64,000 bases of DNA, taken from assembly GCA_045106235.1 (NCBI GenBank), contig JBGCEJ010000023.1, positions 186,001 through 250,000 of the forward strand, read 5' to 3'. Of the stretch, positions 25,571-34,350 are shown in pieces. Each line of letters starts with the position of its first letter. Within the stretch, counting starts at the first letter, position 1. This stretch comes from UBA4427 sp045106235 (lineage in GTDB: Bacteria > Myxococcota_A > UBA9160 > UBA4427). The position numbers and the translations under genes are program-made. Under the pieces are notes generated by a model. It made no database searches. It was not told the origin of the DNA and saw nothing but the letters and a program-made list of their open reading frames with translations.

Positions 25571-26617
25571 ATGACGTTCAAAGTCGTGCAGTGGACGACC
25601 GGCAATGTAGGTCGGCGTTCGGTCCAAGCCATCCAGTCCCACGCGGAACTTGAGCTCGTGGGCTGTTATGCCTTCGGTGAGGACAAGGTTGGGCAGGATG
25701 TGGGGACGCTTTCCGGAATCTCGCCGATCGGGATCACGGCCACGAACGAGATCGACGCCCTGCTCGCTTTGAACCCGGACTGCGTGAGCTACAACCCGCT
25801 CTGGCCCGACGTCGATCATCTGTGTCGTATCCTCGAAGCGGGCGTGAATGTCGCGACCACGGCCGCTTTCATCACGGGGCATGGGCTCGGTGACGAGGCC
25901 CGTGCGCGCATCGAAGCCGCCTGCCGAAAAGGCAAGGCCTCGATCTTCGGGAGCGGGATGAACCCCGGCTTTGCGAATCTCCTTGCTCTCGTTTCTGCAG
26001 GGATCTGTGACCGGGTCGACCGGATTACGGTGACGGAATCCGTCGATGCCACGGGTTACGCCTCGGCCGAGACGCAACAGAGCGTCGGCTTCGGCCATCC
26101 CATCACGCATCCTGACCTGCACGATATGGTCGAGCGGGGGACCGCGGTCTTCGGCGATGGCGTCTACATGATGGCTGATGCCCTGGGGCTGAATCTCACG
26201 AGCGTAAAATGTGTCTCGGATTTCGCGGTTGCGACCGAGGACCATGATTTGGGATTCATGCGCATCGATGAAGGCTGCGTCGCCGGCGTCAAGGCGAGCT
26301 GGCATGGCATGGTGGGGGATGATTCTAAAATCGAGCTGCGCGTGCTTTGGAAGATGGGGCAGCACATGGAACCCGATTGGCCCCTTGAGCACGGCTACAT
26401 CGTCCATGTTGAGGGACAGCCCGAAGTGCATACGAAGCTCGAGATTCGGCCGCCGAAGGGCTTCGTCGGCAAGAGCTTTGAGGACTTCATGGTCCTGGGA
26501 ATGATCATTACGTCGCTGCCCGCGATCAACGCGATCCCGCATCTCTGCCGCGCGGAACCGGGCATCCGGGGCTATGGTGATCTGCCCTTGATGACGAGTG
26601 CGGGGTTGTGTTCCTAG
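25571..26617 (+). CDS. DapB-like NAD(P)H-dependent dehydrogenase
   Basis: A 348-residue protein with a Rossmann start VVQWTTGNVGRRSVQAIQSH, the second domain MNPGFANLLALVSAGIC and MADALGLNL. It belongs to the dihydrodipicolinate-reductase-like, amine-dehydrogenase (2,4-diaminopentanoate dehydrogenase-like) family common in mycobacteria and other lipid-degrading bacteria. GAGAGA-type ribosome site before the ATG. It is followed 26 bases later by an acyl-CoA carboxyltransferase, so the two may share a pathway; the actual substrate is unknown and lysine synthesis is unlikely. Confidence 0.85.
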   Translation: MTFKVVQWTTGNVGRRSVQAIQSHAELELVGCYAFGEDKVGQDVGTLSGISPIGITATNEIDALLALNPDCVSYNPLWPDVDHLCRILEAGVNVATTAAFITGHGLGDEARARIEAACRKGKASIFGSGMNPGFANLLALVSAGICDRVDRITVTESVDATGYASAETQQSVGFGHPITHPDLHDMVERGTAVFGDGVYMMADALGLNLTSVKCVSDFAVATEDHDLGFMRIDEGCVAGVKASWHGMVGDDSKIELRVLWKMGQHMEPDWPLEHGYIVHVEGQPEVHTKLEIRPPKGFVGKSFEDFMVLGMIITSLPAINAIPHLCRAEPGIRGYGDLPLMTSAGLCS

Positions 26618-26643
26618 AGGCCCCGCCAATTGGAGTGACCGCC

Positions 26644-28164
26644 TTGAGCGATTCGCCGAAGAAGAAGACCAAGAAGCAGAGCCGTCGTGAACGCGAGGCC
26701 GTCGCAAACCGAGCCGCTTGGGAGCCGATGCAGGCCGAGCTTGAGGCCCGCCGCGAGCGGATGACGGCGATGGGCGGCCCGGACCGCGTGAAGAAATACA
26801 TGCATGACCGGGGCAAGCTCGACGCGCGTCAGCGCCTCGAAGCGCTCTTCGACGAGGGGACCTTTCAGGAGATCGGACAGCTGGTCGGGACCCTCGCCGG
26901 TGTGCCCGCTGAAGGCTTCGTCTGTGGCGCCGGCAAGGTCGGTGGTCAGACCGTGATGGCTGGGGCCGAGGATTTTACCGTGCTCGGCGGATCGATTGGT
27001 GCGGGCGGAACGGCCAAACGCTTCCGGATCGCAGAGCTGGCGATGCAGGAGCAGGTTCCCCTCGTGATGATCCTCGAAGGTGCGGGACATCGCCTGACGG
27101 ATACAGAAGGCGGAGGACGGGCTCCGGGCGACCTGCAGGCGATGGCGGATCTCTCCGGCCACGTACCCATGGTTTGTCTCGTTCTGGGCGCCTCAGCGGG
27201 GCACGGCGCCCTGGCGGCACCGCTCTCGGATTTCGTGATCATGACGACGACGGCTTCGATGTTTACAGGCGGTCCGCCTCTCGTGAAAGCGGCGACGGGC
27301 GAGGACGTGACGAAGGAAGAGCTCGGGGGCGCGAAGATGTGCGCCGAGATTGCGGGATCGGCTCATAATCTCGTCGAGGACGATGCGGCCGCCTGTGCGA
27401 TGGCTCGGGACTACCTCGCGTATTTCCCGCAATTCTCGGGCGCGCCTCTGCCGATGCGTGACGGGGGCGATATGGGGCCTCGGTTACTTGAGGATTTGGT
27501 AGAGGTTGTTCCTCCAGATGACCGGAAACCCTACGATATTCATGATGTGATCGAGCGGATGGTGGATCGCGACTCATTCCTCGAGATCCAGCCCGGCTAC
27601 GGCCGCGCGATCGTCGTCGGTATGGCTTATATGGGCGGCTGCCCGGTTGGGATCGTGGCGAATAATCCGGCCCGGAATGCGGGCGCGGTTGATTCGCCCG
27701 CCGCGATCAAGGCGATGGATTTTCTCGATCACCTTGGAAATTTCGGTCATCCCGTGATCTTCCTCGCGGATAACCCCGGCGTGATGGCGGGAACGAAGGC
27801 GGAGCGAAGCGGAATCCTGAAATGGGGCGGAAAGATGTACCGCGCAGAGCGGCGCCTTTCGAATGCGAAGATCCACGTGACGATGCGCAAGGCCTTCGGC
27901 TTCGGGTCCGTGGTGATGGCGCATAACCCCTTCGATCGACAGACCCTGAGCCTATCGCTGCCCGGGGTGACGATGGCGGCGATGCCTGCTTCCAGTGGTG
28001 GCCCGACGGCGAAGCTGGATGCGGCGGAACAGGCTGCAGCGGAGGCCGAGCAGGCTTCGGGGCCATACAAAATGGCCGACCGGCTGGTCTACGACGATAT
28101 CATCGATCCTGTGGAGCTTCGGAACCGGATCCTGGGCGGGCTTTCGATGTTGGAATTGCCCTGA
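26644..28164 (+). CDS. acyl-CoA carboxylase, carboxyltransferase (beta) subunit
   Basis: TTG start at 26644 with GGAG at 26632-26635; an earlier GTG at 26608 overlaps the preceding gene and lacks support. The 506-residue protein begins Lys/Arg-rich and shows crotonase-fold elements of propionyl-/methylcrotonyl-CoA carboxylase beta subunits: RGKLDARQRLEALFDEGTF, FTVLGGSIGAGGTAKRFRIA, ILEGAGHRLTDTEGGGR, VCLVLGASAGHGALAAPLSD and GMAYMGGCPVGIVANNPARN. No biotin carboxylase or carrier subunit is nearby, so it must pair with one elsewhere or have another role. Acyl specificity unknown. Confidence 0.92.
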   Translation: MSDSPKKKTKKQSRREREAVANRAAWEPMQAELEARRERMTAMGGPDRVKKYMHDRGKLDARQRLEALFDEGTFQEIGQLVGTLAGVPAEGFVCGAGKVGGQTVMAGAEDFTVLGGSIGAGGTAKRFRIAELAMQEQVPLVMILEGAGHRLTDTEGGGRAPGDLQAMADLSGHVPMVCLVLGASAGHGALAAPLSDFVIMTTTASMFTGGPPLVKAATGEDVTKEELGGAKMCAEIAGSAHNLVEDDAAACAMARDYLAYFPQFSGAPLPMRDGGDMGPRLLEDLVEVVPPDDRKPYDIHDVIERMVDRDSFLEIQPGYGRAIVVGMAYMGGCPVGIVANNPARNAGAVDSPAAIKAMDFLDHLGNFGHPVIFLADNPGVMAGTKAERSGILKWGGKMYRAERRLSNAKIHVTMRKAFGFGSVVMAHNPFDRQTLSLSLPGVTMAAMPASSGGPTAKLDAAEQAAAEAEQASGPYKMADRLVYDDIIDPVELRNRILGGLSMLELP

Positions 28165-28228
28165 TTGATTCTTCACAGAGCCTGCCCGGTTTACTCGAAA
28201 CTGACTTCGTAAAGGGCGGCCGGCGGCG

Positions 28229-29470
28229 CTAGTACGTGGGCTGGTCCTGCTGGTGCTCGGCGCGGATATTTTCCAGGAACGCCGTCGCGCCGCGCACGAA
28301 ATGGGCGCTGCGCGGCGAGTGGAAGACCTCGAACGCATGCTGGGCGCCGAGATGCTCGACGCGCAGGACGGGCTGGTTGCTCTTCGCTTCAAGCGCGTTG
28401 GCGAACTGCACAGCCTCCTCGGCGTAGACAAGAGAGTCGTGGGATCCCTGTACGATGAAAAATGGCGGCGCGTCGGAGTGGACGCGTTCGATGGGACAGA
28501 CGGAATCCCAAAGCTCCGGGTTTTCTTCCGGCGTGCATTTGAAGACCTGCGGGCCAATCGCTTCGGCCATGGAGCCCAGGCTTCGGAGACCCGCGCGGTC
28601 GAGGAAGTCGTAGACGCCATAGACCGGGACACAGGCCTTCACGCGTGTATCGACAGACTCGAAGCCCGGCTGGAAAGCGGCATCATTGGCGGTGAGCGCG
28701 GCGAGACTCGAGAGATGGCCGCCGGCTGAACCGCCGGTGATGCAGATGAACTCCGGATCGCCGCCGTACTCGGCGATATGCTCGCGAATCCAGGCGAGAG
28801 CGCGCTTCACGTCCACGATATGATCAGGCATCGTGCCCTGTGGGCTGAGGCGGTAATTCATGGCGACGCAGATCCATCCCCGCGCTGTGAGGTGGTTCAT
28901 CAGGGGCTTGCCCTGCTCCCTCTTGTCTCCGATCAGCCAAGCGCCCCCATGCACCTGAAGGAGCACGGGACGTCGGTCCTCGGGCGTCCCCGCCTGCGGG
29001 AGGTAGAGATCAAGGAGGTTCCGCCCGCCCTTATCGCCCGGGAGCGATTCGCCGTATTCAATATCGGTCACGCGACGGACGCTCGGATGGCTAAAACCAA
29101 AGGGCTTCCAGAAGCCGTGGAAGAACCCGACGCCCTTCCCGGCCACGAGGCCAGCGGGTGCGAGCGCCGCATCCACCTCGGCGCCCGCATTGACGCCGCG
29201 CCGATGGCTCAGAATCAGCAGCGTCCAGGACACGAGGGTGATGGCCATCCCGAACTGTCCCGCCGTCGTCGAGAGGACACCCTTCGCAACAAACGCTCCG
29301 GTGACCAGTGCCTCAAGGGCGAGGGTCTGCATCGCGAGTTCGCCCCGAAACCATCCGACCAGGAAGGTGGGGACCATTTGGACGGCGAAGAGCCGAAGGC
29401 GGAAATAGGTCTGGATGCTGAGCAAAAGCCCGAACACGCTCATCGCAAGAAAAAAAGTGGCTGCGGTCAT
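28229..29470 (-). CDS. membrane-anchored alpha/beta hydrolase (HSL-type esterase)
   Basis: Start at ATG 29470 (MTAATFFL); upstream residues of the open frame are not coding-like. The 413-residue protein begins with two or three hydrophobic segments (MTAATFFLAMSVFGLLLSI, then ALVTGAFVAKGVLSTT, GMAITLVSWTLLIL), then an esterase domain with the oxyanion motif LLQVHGGAWLIGDKR, the nucleophile ICITGGSAGGHLSS, the acid in GSHDSLVYAEE and the His in LGAQHAFEVF. This is the hormone-sensitive-lipase-like serine hydrolase layout. It probably hydrolyses lipid or small ester substrates at the inner membrane face. Divergent from the M23 peptidase gene, 57 bases apart. Confidence 0.9.
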   Translation of the reverse strand: MTAATFFLAMSVFGLLLSIQTYFRLRLFAVQMVPTFLVGWFRGELAMQTLALEALVTGAFVAKGVLSTTAGQFGMAITLVSWTLLILSHRRGVNAGAEVDAALAPAGLVAGKGVGFFHGFWKPFGFSHPSVRRVTDIEYGESLPGDKGGRNLLDLYLPQAGTPEDRRPVLLQVHGGAWLIGDKREQGKPLMNHLTARGWICVAMNYRLSPQGTMPDHIVDVKRALAWIREHIAEYGGDPEFICITGGSAGGHLSSLAALTANDAAFQPGFESVDTRVKACVPVYGVYDFLDRAGLRSLGSMAEAIGPQVFKCTPEENPELWDSVCPIERVHSDAPPFFIVQGSHDSLVYAEEAVQFANALEAKSNQPVLRVEHLGAQHAFEVFHSPRSAHFVRGATAFLENIRAEHQQDQPTY

Positions 29471-29527
29471 TTGGAAATTATACGCAGTGCATCCCCCGCG
29501 GCGAGAGGGAATTGCGATACTCCGCGC

Positions 29528-30463
29528 ATGGTTTCCCCTTCCCTGCCCCATTTTTCGGAGCGACAGCGCGTGTGGCTCCCCGTCGCGATGCTCTGCGGGA
29601 TTTGGATGTTGGGCTTGATCGGCTGCGGCGATGTTTTGGCTTCCTCGAGTGAAGCTGAAACAGACGCGAATCGCGTGCCCACGGACACGCGTCTCCCTGA
29701 AGCCCCGCAACGGCTGCGCGTCGACTGCGAAGGGGTCCATCTACAAGGTGGCGCCAGTATCTGTCGCACGCGACCGGGAACGCACGTGATCCTGGGAGAG
29801 GCGCGGACGGAGGCTGATCACGAGGGTGTTTTCGTCGTGGGTTTTGATCGCGACGCCCCGGCGACGGAGACGCTTCGGCTCGAAGGTCCCGCCGGCGAAT
29901 CGGTCGAGCTTGAACTGCAGGTCGAGCCCCGGGAGTACGAGATCTCGCGCATCAACGGGCTTCCCCCTTCGCAGGTCAGCAACTACACGGCGGCACAGAG
30001 CGCGCGCATCGCGGCCTCATCAAAGCGGAAACGGGCGGGAGATCGATCGCGATGGCCGGGACAAGCCTTTTCGTCCGGGTTCGCGTGGCCGCTTGAAGGC
30101 CGAGAATCCTCCTCCTTCGGCGCACAGCGCATCCTGAACGGGGAAGAAAAGCGCCCGCACTACGGCGTGGATCTGGCCGCGCCCCACGGCACGCCGATCG
30201 CGTCGCCTGCGGATGGTCTTGTCACGCTCGCGGATGAGGATCTCTACTTTGAAGGCGCGATGATCGTGCTCGACCACGGCCAGGGCTTTCTCTCGAAATA
30301 CCTTCACGTGAGCCGGATCGACGTGAAGCCTGGGCAGCGTGTGCGGCAGGGCCAAATTATCGGTGCGGTCGGTTCGAAGGGGCGGTCTACCGGTCCCCAT
30401 CTCTGCTGGCGTCTCAAGTGGCGGGACCGCAACCTGGACCCGTCGCTTTGGATCGCGGAGTAG
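29528..30463 (+). CDS. M23-family metallopeptidase lipoprotein with an HxC site
   Basis: Start at ATG 29528 (MVSPSLPH). The 311-residue protein has a signal peptide ending in lipobox LGLIGC, a beta domain, then a LytM/M23 domain: HYGVDLAAPHGTPIASPADG with His211 and Asp215, GAMIVLDHGQGFLSKYLHVS and GQIIGAVGSKGRSTGPHLCW. The third zinc ligand is normally the second His of HxH; here it is Cys293 (His291-Leu-Cys). Cys can bind zinc and the rest is intact, so activity is plausible but not certain. M23 enzymes cut peptidoglycan cross-links or, when degenerate, act as amidase regulators (EnvC-like). Confidence 0.88.
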   Translation: MVSPSLPHFSERQRVWLPVAMLCGIWMLGLIGCGDVLASSSEAETDANRVPTDTRLPEAPQRLRVDCEGVHLQGGASICRTRPGTHVILGEARTEADHEGVFVVGFDRDAPATETLRLEGPAGESVELELQVEPREYEISRINGLPPSQVSNYTAAQSARIAASSKRKRAGDRSRWPGQAFSSGFAWPLEGRESSSFGAQRILNGEEKRPHYGVDLAAPHGTPIASPADGLVTLADEDLYFEGAMIVLDHGQGFLSKYLHVSRIDVKPGQRVRQGQIIGAVGSKGRSTGPHLCWRLKWRDRNLDPSLWIAE

Positions 30464-30496
30464 GACGCGAGCAGCTGCTCTTGAAAACCGCGCGGG

Positions 30497-32989
30497 TTAG
30501 GCCGCCTTGGAAAGTTCCTCGCTTGCGGCTTCGCCCTTGCCCTGCCCCTCTGGTCCAAAGGGCTTCAGCCAGAGCACCAACGAAGGCATGAACAAGAAGT
30601 CGGCGATCAGGGCTGTCACGAGCGCGCCGCTCAGCAAGAAGCCGTAGTAGGCTTGGGCTCGCATCTCCGAGAACGAGTTCACGAGGAAGCCGAGCACAAG
30701 CGCGATCGAGGTAATGATCAGCGCCCGGCCCACATCGCCGAGGGCTTCTCGAAGCGCCTTCTCGTATTTACCGTGGATCCGGAATTCATGATGGAAGCGC
30801 GCCATGAGATGGATGGTGTCGTCCACGGAGATGCCGAGGGCGATCGCCGCGATGCTCACTTTATTGTAGTCGAGGGAGATGCCGAACCAGCCCATGGCGC
30901 CGAGGGCGAGGAAAACCGGCGCAAGGTTCGGGACCATTGAGATCACCCCGATTTTGAACGAACGGAAGATCGCGATCATCATCAGCGTGATCACGCTAAA
31001 CGCGATCGTGAAGCCCTGGATCTGGCTGGACATGATGTAATCCATGAGCTTCAGCCAAAGCGCGCCGATGCCCGTGAGGCTGAGCGTGGCCGCCGTCGGC
31101 GGATTCGCTTCGAGGTGCGCATTCAGCTTGGCGACGAGCGCTTGGGTTTCGGTCGTGGGCGCGAGCCGGAGCCTGAGTTCCAAATTCGCGTGGCGATAGT
31201 CCGAGGAAACATATTCCTCGGCCTCTTCGCCGCCGGATGATTCGTAGAGAAGCAGGTACTGCGCGATTTCTTCCCGGGTTTCAGGGATGCGGTAGTACGC
31301 CGGGTTGTCTTCATGGAAGGCTTGGTTGAGATCCTTCACGATATCGACGATGGAATAGCTTTTTCGGACGAGCCAATCCTCTTCGTCCGCGAGGTTCTGC
31401 AGGCGTTCGATCTCGCGCAAGACCGCGGGTTCTTTGATCGCATCTGAATCGCCACCATCGAAGAGGTAGATGATGTTGGTGGTGCCGCCCATCTCGGTGT
31501 CGACCCGCATGGTGTCTTGGTAGATCCAAGAGTCGTCCCAGAAATCGTCGAGCCAATTGCTGTCGACGGTCACGCGCGAAGCGCCGATGCCGAAGACGAT
31601 CAGGAAGGCGGTGAAGAGTCCGATGAGCTTGCGCTGATGATTGATATTAAAGCTGGCCACACCGCCCAGGATTCGGCGCATGCTCGCGCCGCCTCGGGAG
31701 GCAGCCGCCGGGATTTCGGCCGCGACGGGGGTTCTATGCCGCGGGCCAAAGGAGAGCAGCGCCATCAGGAGTGTGATCGACAAGGCGAAAGCCGCGAGAA
31801 CGCCGAAGGACTGGTAGATCGCCCCGTTCGCAATGGATTTGATCGGCACGAAACTCATGGAGGCGAACCCCACGGCGGTCGTGATGCTCGTGAGCATACA
31901 AGGGACACCGACGAGGTAGATCGTATCGACCAAGGCCGCGCGCCGATCCCCGAGCGTCTTAAAACGTGCGCCGAATTCCGAGAGGATATGCACCGAATGG
32001 GCCACGCCGATGGCCATCAACAGTGTCGGCGTGGAAGAGAAGGAAAGGTCCATCTTGAACCCAAGCACGACCATCAGGGCCAAAGTCATCGCGAAGGTCA
32101 AAGAAAGAACGGCGACGGGCGTGATGACGCTGACCACAGAACGAAACGCGATGAGCAGGACGACCGAGACCACCACGATGGTGATCAAGAGAAGGACGAA
32201 GGGCTCGACGAAGAGGATTCTATTGTAGTAGGCGTTCAGCGGGACATCGCCGGAGTTGAAAAAGACGAAGTCTTTGTACTCCGGGCGTCCGAGGATTTCC
32301 TGAGTCCATCCATCGGTCACCTGGGGATAGAGATTCTCGAGATCCCCCGGCTCCTCGGGATTTCGCCAGCGGTCTTCGGGCGCGACGATGAGCTCCGGTG
32401 GATCTGTACTGGAGCGGTCCATCTTGATGATGATGGCGCCGAAATCCGAGGCCTCGTTGATGATGCCGCCCACGAGGACGGGCTTTTTCATGTAGAGCTC
32501 GCGTCGCTCGAGGAGTTCGGCCTGGGTGAGCGGCCAATCGTCGCTGATCTTGCTGATCTCGATGCCGTCTTCGACGCCAATCGTGAGTTCTGCATTCGCG
32601 AGGGTCGTGACCTCGTAGATGAAGGGGACCTCGTCCTCGAGCGCTTCCGTGAGCGAGACCAAAGCCCCCATCGCCTCGACGTTCCAAGGGCCATGCTCGA
32701 CGCCGGGGACTTCGAAGCCGATATAAGCGACTTCGTCCGAACCGAAGTCTTCGCGGTAGGCTTCGTAGGACTGAAAGGTTGTGTCCGCTTCATCAAAATA
32801 CGCTTCGTAGCTCGCGTCGCCCTCGATATTCGAAGCGACGAAGAGGCTCCCCGCAAAGAGCAGCGCGCAGAACGCCGCGACGATGATCCGATGATCAAAA
32901 CACCAACCGGCGAGGCTCGCGAAACCGCCGTTCAGCCTCTCGATCAGGCCTTCGTCGCTGGGGGTCGAACCGTCTTCGCGCTGAACCAT
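30497..32989 (-). CDS. MMPL-family RND transporter
   Basis: Start at ATG 32989 with GGGAG upstream; the open frame continues far upstream but those residues are Arg/Pro-rich shadow sequence. The 830-residue protein has the twelve-helix RND layout in two halves, each a first membrane helix (HRIIVAAFCALLFAGSLFVA; NINHQRKLIGLFTAFLIVFG), a large periplasmic loop and a five-helix bundle with GVAHSVHILSEFGARFKTLG in one half and ALGISVDDTIHLMARFHHEF in the other. These GxSxDY/H-type motifs carry the proton relay. MMPL proteins export lipids or lipid-linked molecules such as hopanoids; substrate unknown. Convergent with the M23 gene and divergent from an APH-like gene. Confidence 0.93.
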   Translation of the reverse strand: MVQREDGSTPSDEGLIERLNGGFASLAGWCFDHRIIVAAFCALLFAGSLFVASNIEGDASYEAYFDEADTTFQSYEAYREDFGSDEVAYIGFEVPGVEHGPWNVEAMGALVSLTEALEDEVPFIYEVTTLANAELTIGVEDGIEISKISDDWPLTQAELLERRELYMKKPVLVGGIINEASDFGAIIIKMDRSSTDPPELIVAPEDRWRNPEEPGDLENLYPQVTDGWTQEILGRPEYKDFVFFNSGDVPLNAYYNRILFVEPFVLLLITIVVVSVVLLIAFRSVVSVITPVAVLSLTFAMTLALMVVLGFKMDLSFSSTPTLLMAIGVAHSVHILSEFGARFKTLGDRRAALVDTIYLVGVPCMLTSITTAVGFASMSFVPIKSIANGAIYQSFGVLAAFALSITLLMALLSFGPRHRTPVAAEIPAAASRGGASMRRILGGVASFNINHQRKLIGLFTAFLIVFGIGASRVTVDSNWLDDFWDDSWIYQDTMRVDTEMGGTTNIIYLFDGGDSDAIKEPAVLREIERLQNLADEEDWLVRKSYSIVDIVKDLNQAFHEDNPAYYRIPETREEIAQYLLLYESSGGEEAEEYVSSDYRHANLELRLRLAPTTETQALVAKLNAHLEANPPTAATLSLTGIGALWLKLMDYIMSSQIQGFTIAFSVITLMMIAIFRSFKIGVISMVPNLAPVFLALGAMGWFGISLDYNKVSIAAIALGISVDDTIHLMARFHHEFRIHGKYEKALREALGDVGRALIITSIALVLGFLVNSFSEMRAQAYYGFLLSGALVTALIADFLFMPSLVLWLKPFGPEGQGKGEAASEELSKAA

Positions 32990-33225
32990 GCTGGGCTCCC
33001 TTTCGGAGTTGGGGCTGCGAGCCGCTTGCATCCTGTTGGGCCACTCTGGAGCGTACCGCTGCGGATGGACTGACTGCGATCCGCACGATAGAGCATTCGG
33101 GAAGGCCGCTGCCATCGCCAATCCGAGCGCGTTAGGATGTAGTTCCGGCGCGGAACGGGTTGTTCGTTCCCCAGTCGTGCGCCGTGAGCTGAGAACCGAC
33201 GAGACGATGAGAGAAGAGAAGCCAG

Positions 33226-34341
33226 ATGCCCGAAAGCCCCGCCGAAAAGCCTGGATTTGAAAACGATGAAAACGAGGCCCTGCGCGCGCCCTTCGAAGCC
33301 TGGCTCGCAAAGCGCTGGCCCGACGCGGAGGCGCTTTCCGTGGGGACCTTCGAGGCGCCAAAGTCGGGCTTCTCGGCCAAGACCGTCTTTGTTCCCCTGC
33401 AATACCGGCGCGGCGGCGAACTTGTGGAGGAGAAGGTTGTTCTGCGGATCGAAAATCCGGAGCCTGCGATCTACCCCCAGCAGGCCCCGGGCCTGGATGT
33501 CGAGATTGATCTTCAGTACCGCGCCATGGCCGCGCTTGAGGCGACGGGAAAGGTCCCCCTCGCCGGCTTGATCGGCTACGAAGCCGACCCCAGCGTCCTC
33601 GGGCAGCCCTTCTTCGCGATGGGTTTCGTGGAGGGCCAGGTGATGACGGAGAGCCCGCCTTATGTCGAGGAGGGCTTCTTCTTCGATGCATCGCCCGCGG
33701 CGAGGGAGAAGATTGTTCGCGGCGGCGTCGAGATGATGGCGCGCTTCCATAGCATCGACTGGCAAGATGCGGGTTTCGAATGGCTCGTTCATCCGGAGCA
33801 TGCGCCGAACGTCGAACGCCAAATCGATCTCTGGGCGGACTACGGTCACCGTGAGCTAGGCGACCGCCCCCACCCCGATTTCGAGATCGCGGTGGATTGG
33901 CTGCGTGCGAATCTCCCGTCTGACCTTAAGCCGGCGCTCAGTTGGGGCGACTCCCGGCCGGGCAATATCATTTACGGCGCGGACGGCGAGATTCTCTGTA
34001 TCACGGACTTCGAAAACATGGCCATCGCGCCGAACGAGATTGATGTCGGTTGGTGGATGCTCTTCGACCGCACCATGCATGAATCACTGGGCCAAGAACG
34101 GCTGCCCGGCGACCTCTCGCGGCAGGCGCAGCGGGAAATTTATGCCGAGGCTGCAGGGATTCCTGTCCCGGACACCTACTACTACGAAGTGCTCGGCGGG
34201 ATGCGTTATGCGGCGATTGTCGTCCGCGTAATGAATCGGCTGGTCGCCCGGGGTGTGATGCCCGAGGACCATACGATTTGGCGCGATAACCCCGCCGCGG
34301 TCGCGCTGACTCAGCTCTTGGATAAAGGCGGACTCCGCTAG
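33226..34341 (+). CDS. APH-family phosphotransferase (ACAD10-like)
   Basis: A 371-residue protein of the aminoglycoside-phosphotransferase-like kinase fold: FSAKTVFVPLQYRRGGELVE with the nucleotide-binding Lys region, FFAMGFVEGQVM, the catalytic loop LSWGDSRPGNIIYGADGE and CITDFENMAIAP, where Asp residues bind magnesium. The Trp-Gly-Asp variant of HGD is typical of the subfamily that neighbours acyl-CoA dehydrogenase genes and is related to human ACAD10/11, which phosphorylate hydroxyacyl substrates. Not an antibiotic-resistance gene by this pattern. It diverges from the MMPL gene and ends 10 bases from the PQQ dehydrogenase. Confidence 0.88.
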   Translation: MPESPAEKPGFENDENEALRAPFEAWLAKRWPDAEALSVGTFEAPKSGFSAKTVFVPLQYRRGGELVEEKVVLRIENPEPAIYPQQAPGLDVEIDLQYRAMAALEATGKVPLAGLIGYEADPSVLGQPFFAMGFVEGQVMTESPPYVEEGFFFDASPAAREKIVRGGVEMMARFHSIDWQDAGFEWLVHPEHAPNVERQIDLWADYGHRELGDRPHPDFEIAVDWLRANLPSDLKPALSWGDSRPGNIIYGADGEILCITDFENMAIAPNEIDVGWWMLFDRTMHESLGQERLPGDLSRQAQREIYAEAAGIPVPDTYYYEVLGGMRYAAIVVRVMNRLVARGVMPEDHTIWRDNPAAVALTQLLDKGGLR

Positions 34342-34350
34342 CCCGGCGGA

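Noticed and set aside
28778..29527. Upstream extension of the M23 peptidase frame
   Set aside because: It overlaps the whole N-terminal half of the esterase on the other strand and has no signal peptide or domain; the ATG at 29528 gives a proper lipoprotein start.
31517..33073. Long plus-strand open frame antisense to the MMPL gene
   Set aside because: Composition (His/Asp/Arg/Gly-rich, no motif) is that of a frame opposite a GC-rich gene; the MMPL frame has clear membrane helices and RND motifs.
33226..34341. Antibiotic-resistance phosphotransferase
   Set aside because: The catalytic loop and context match the ACAD10-like APH group of lipid metabolism, not aminoglycoside kinases.
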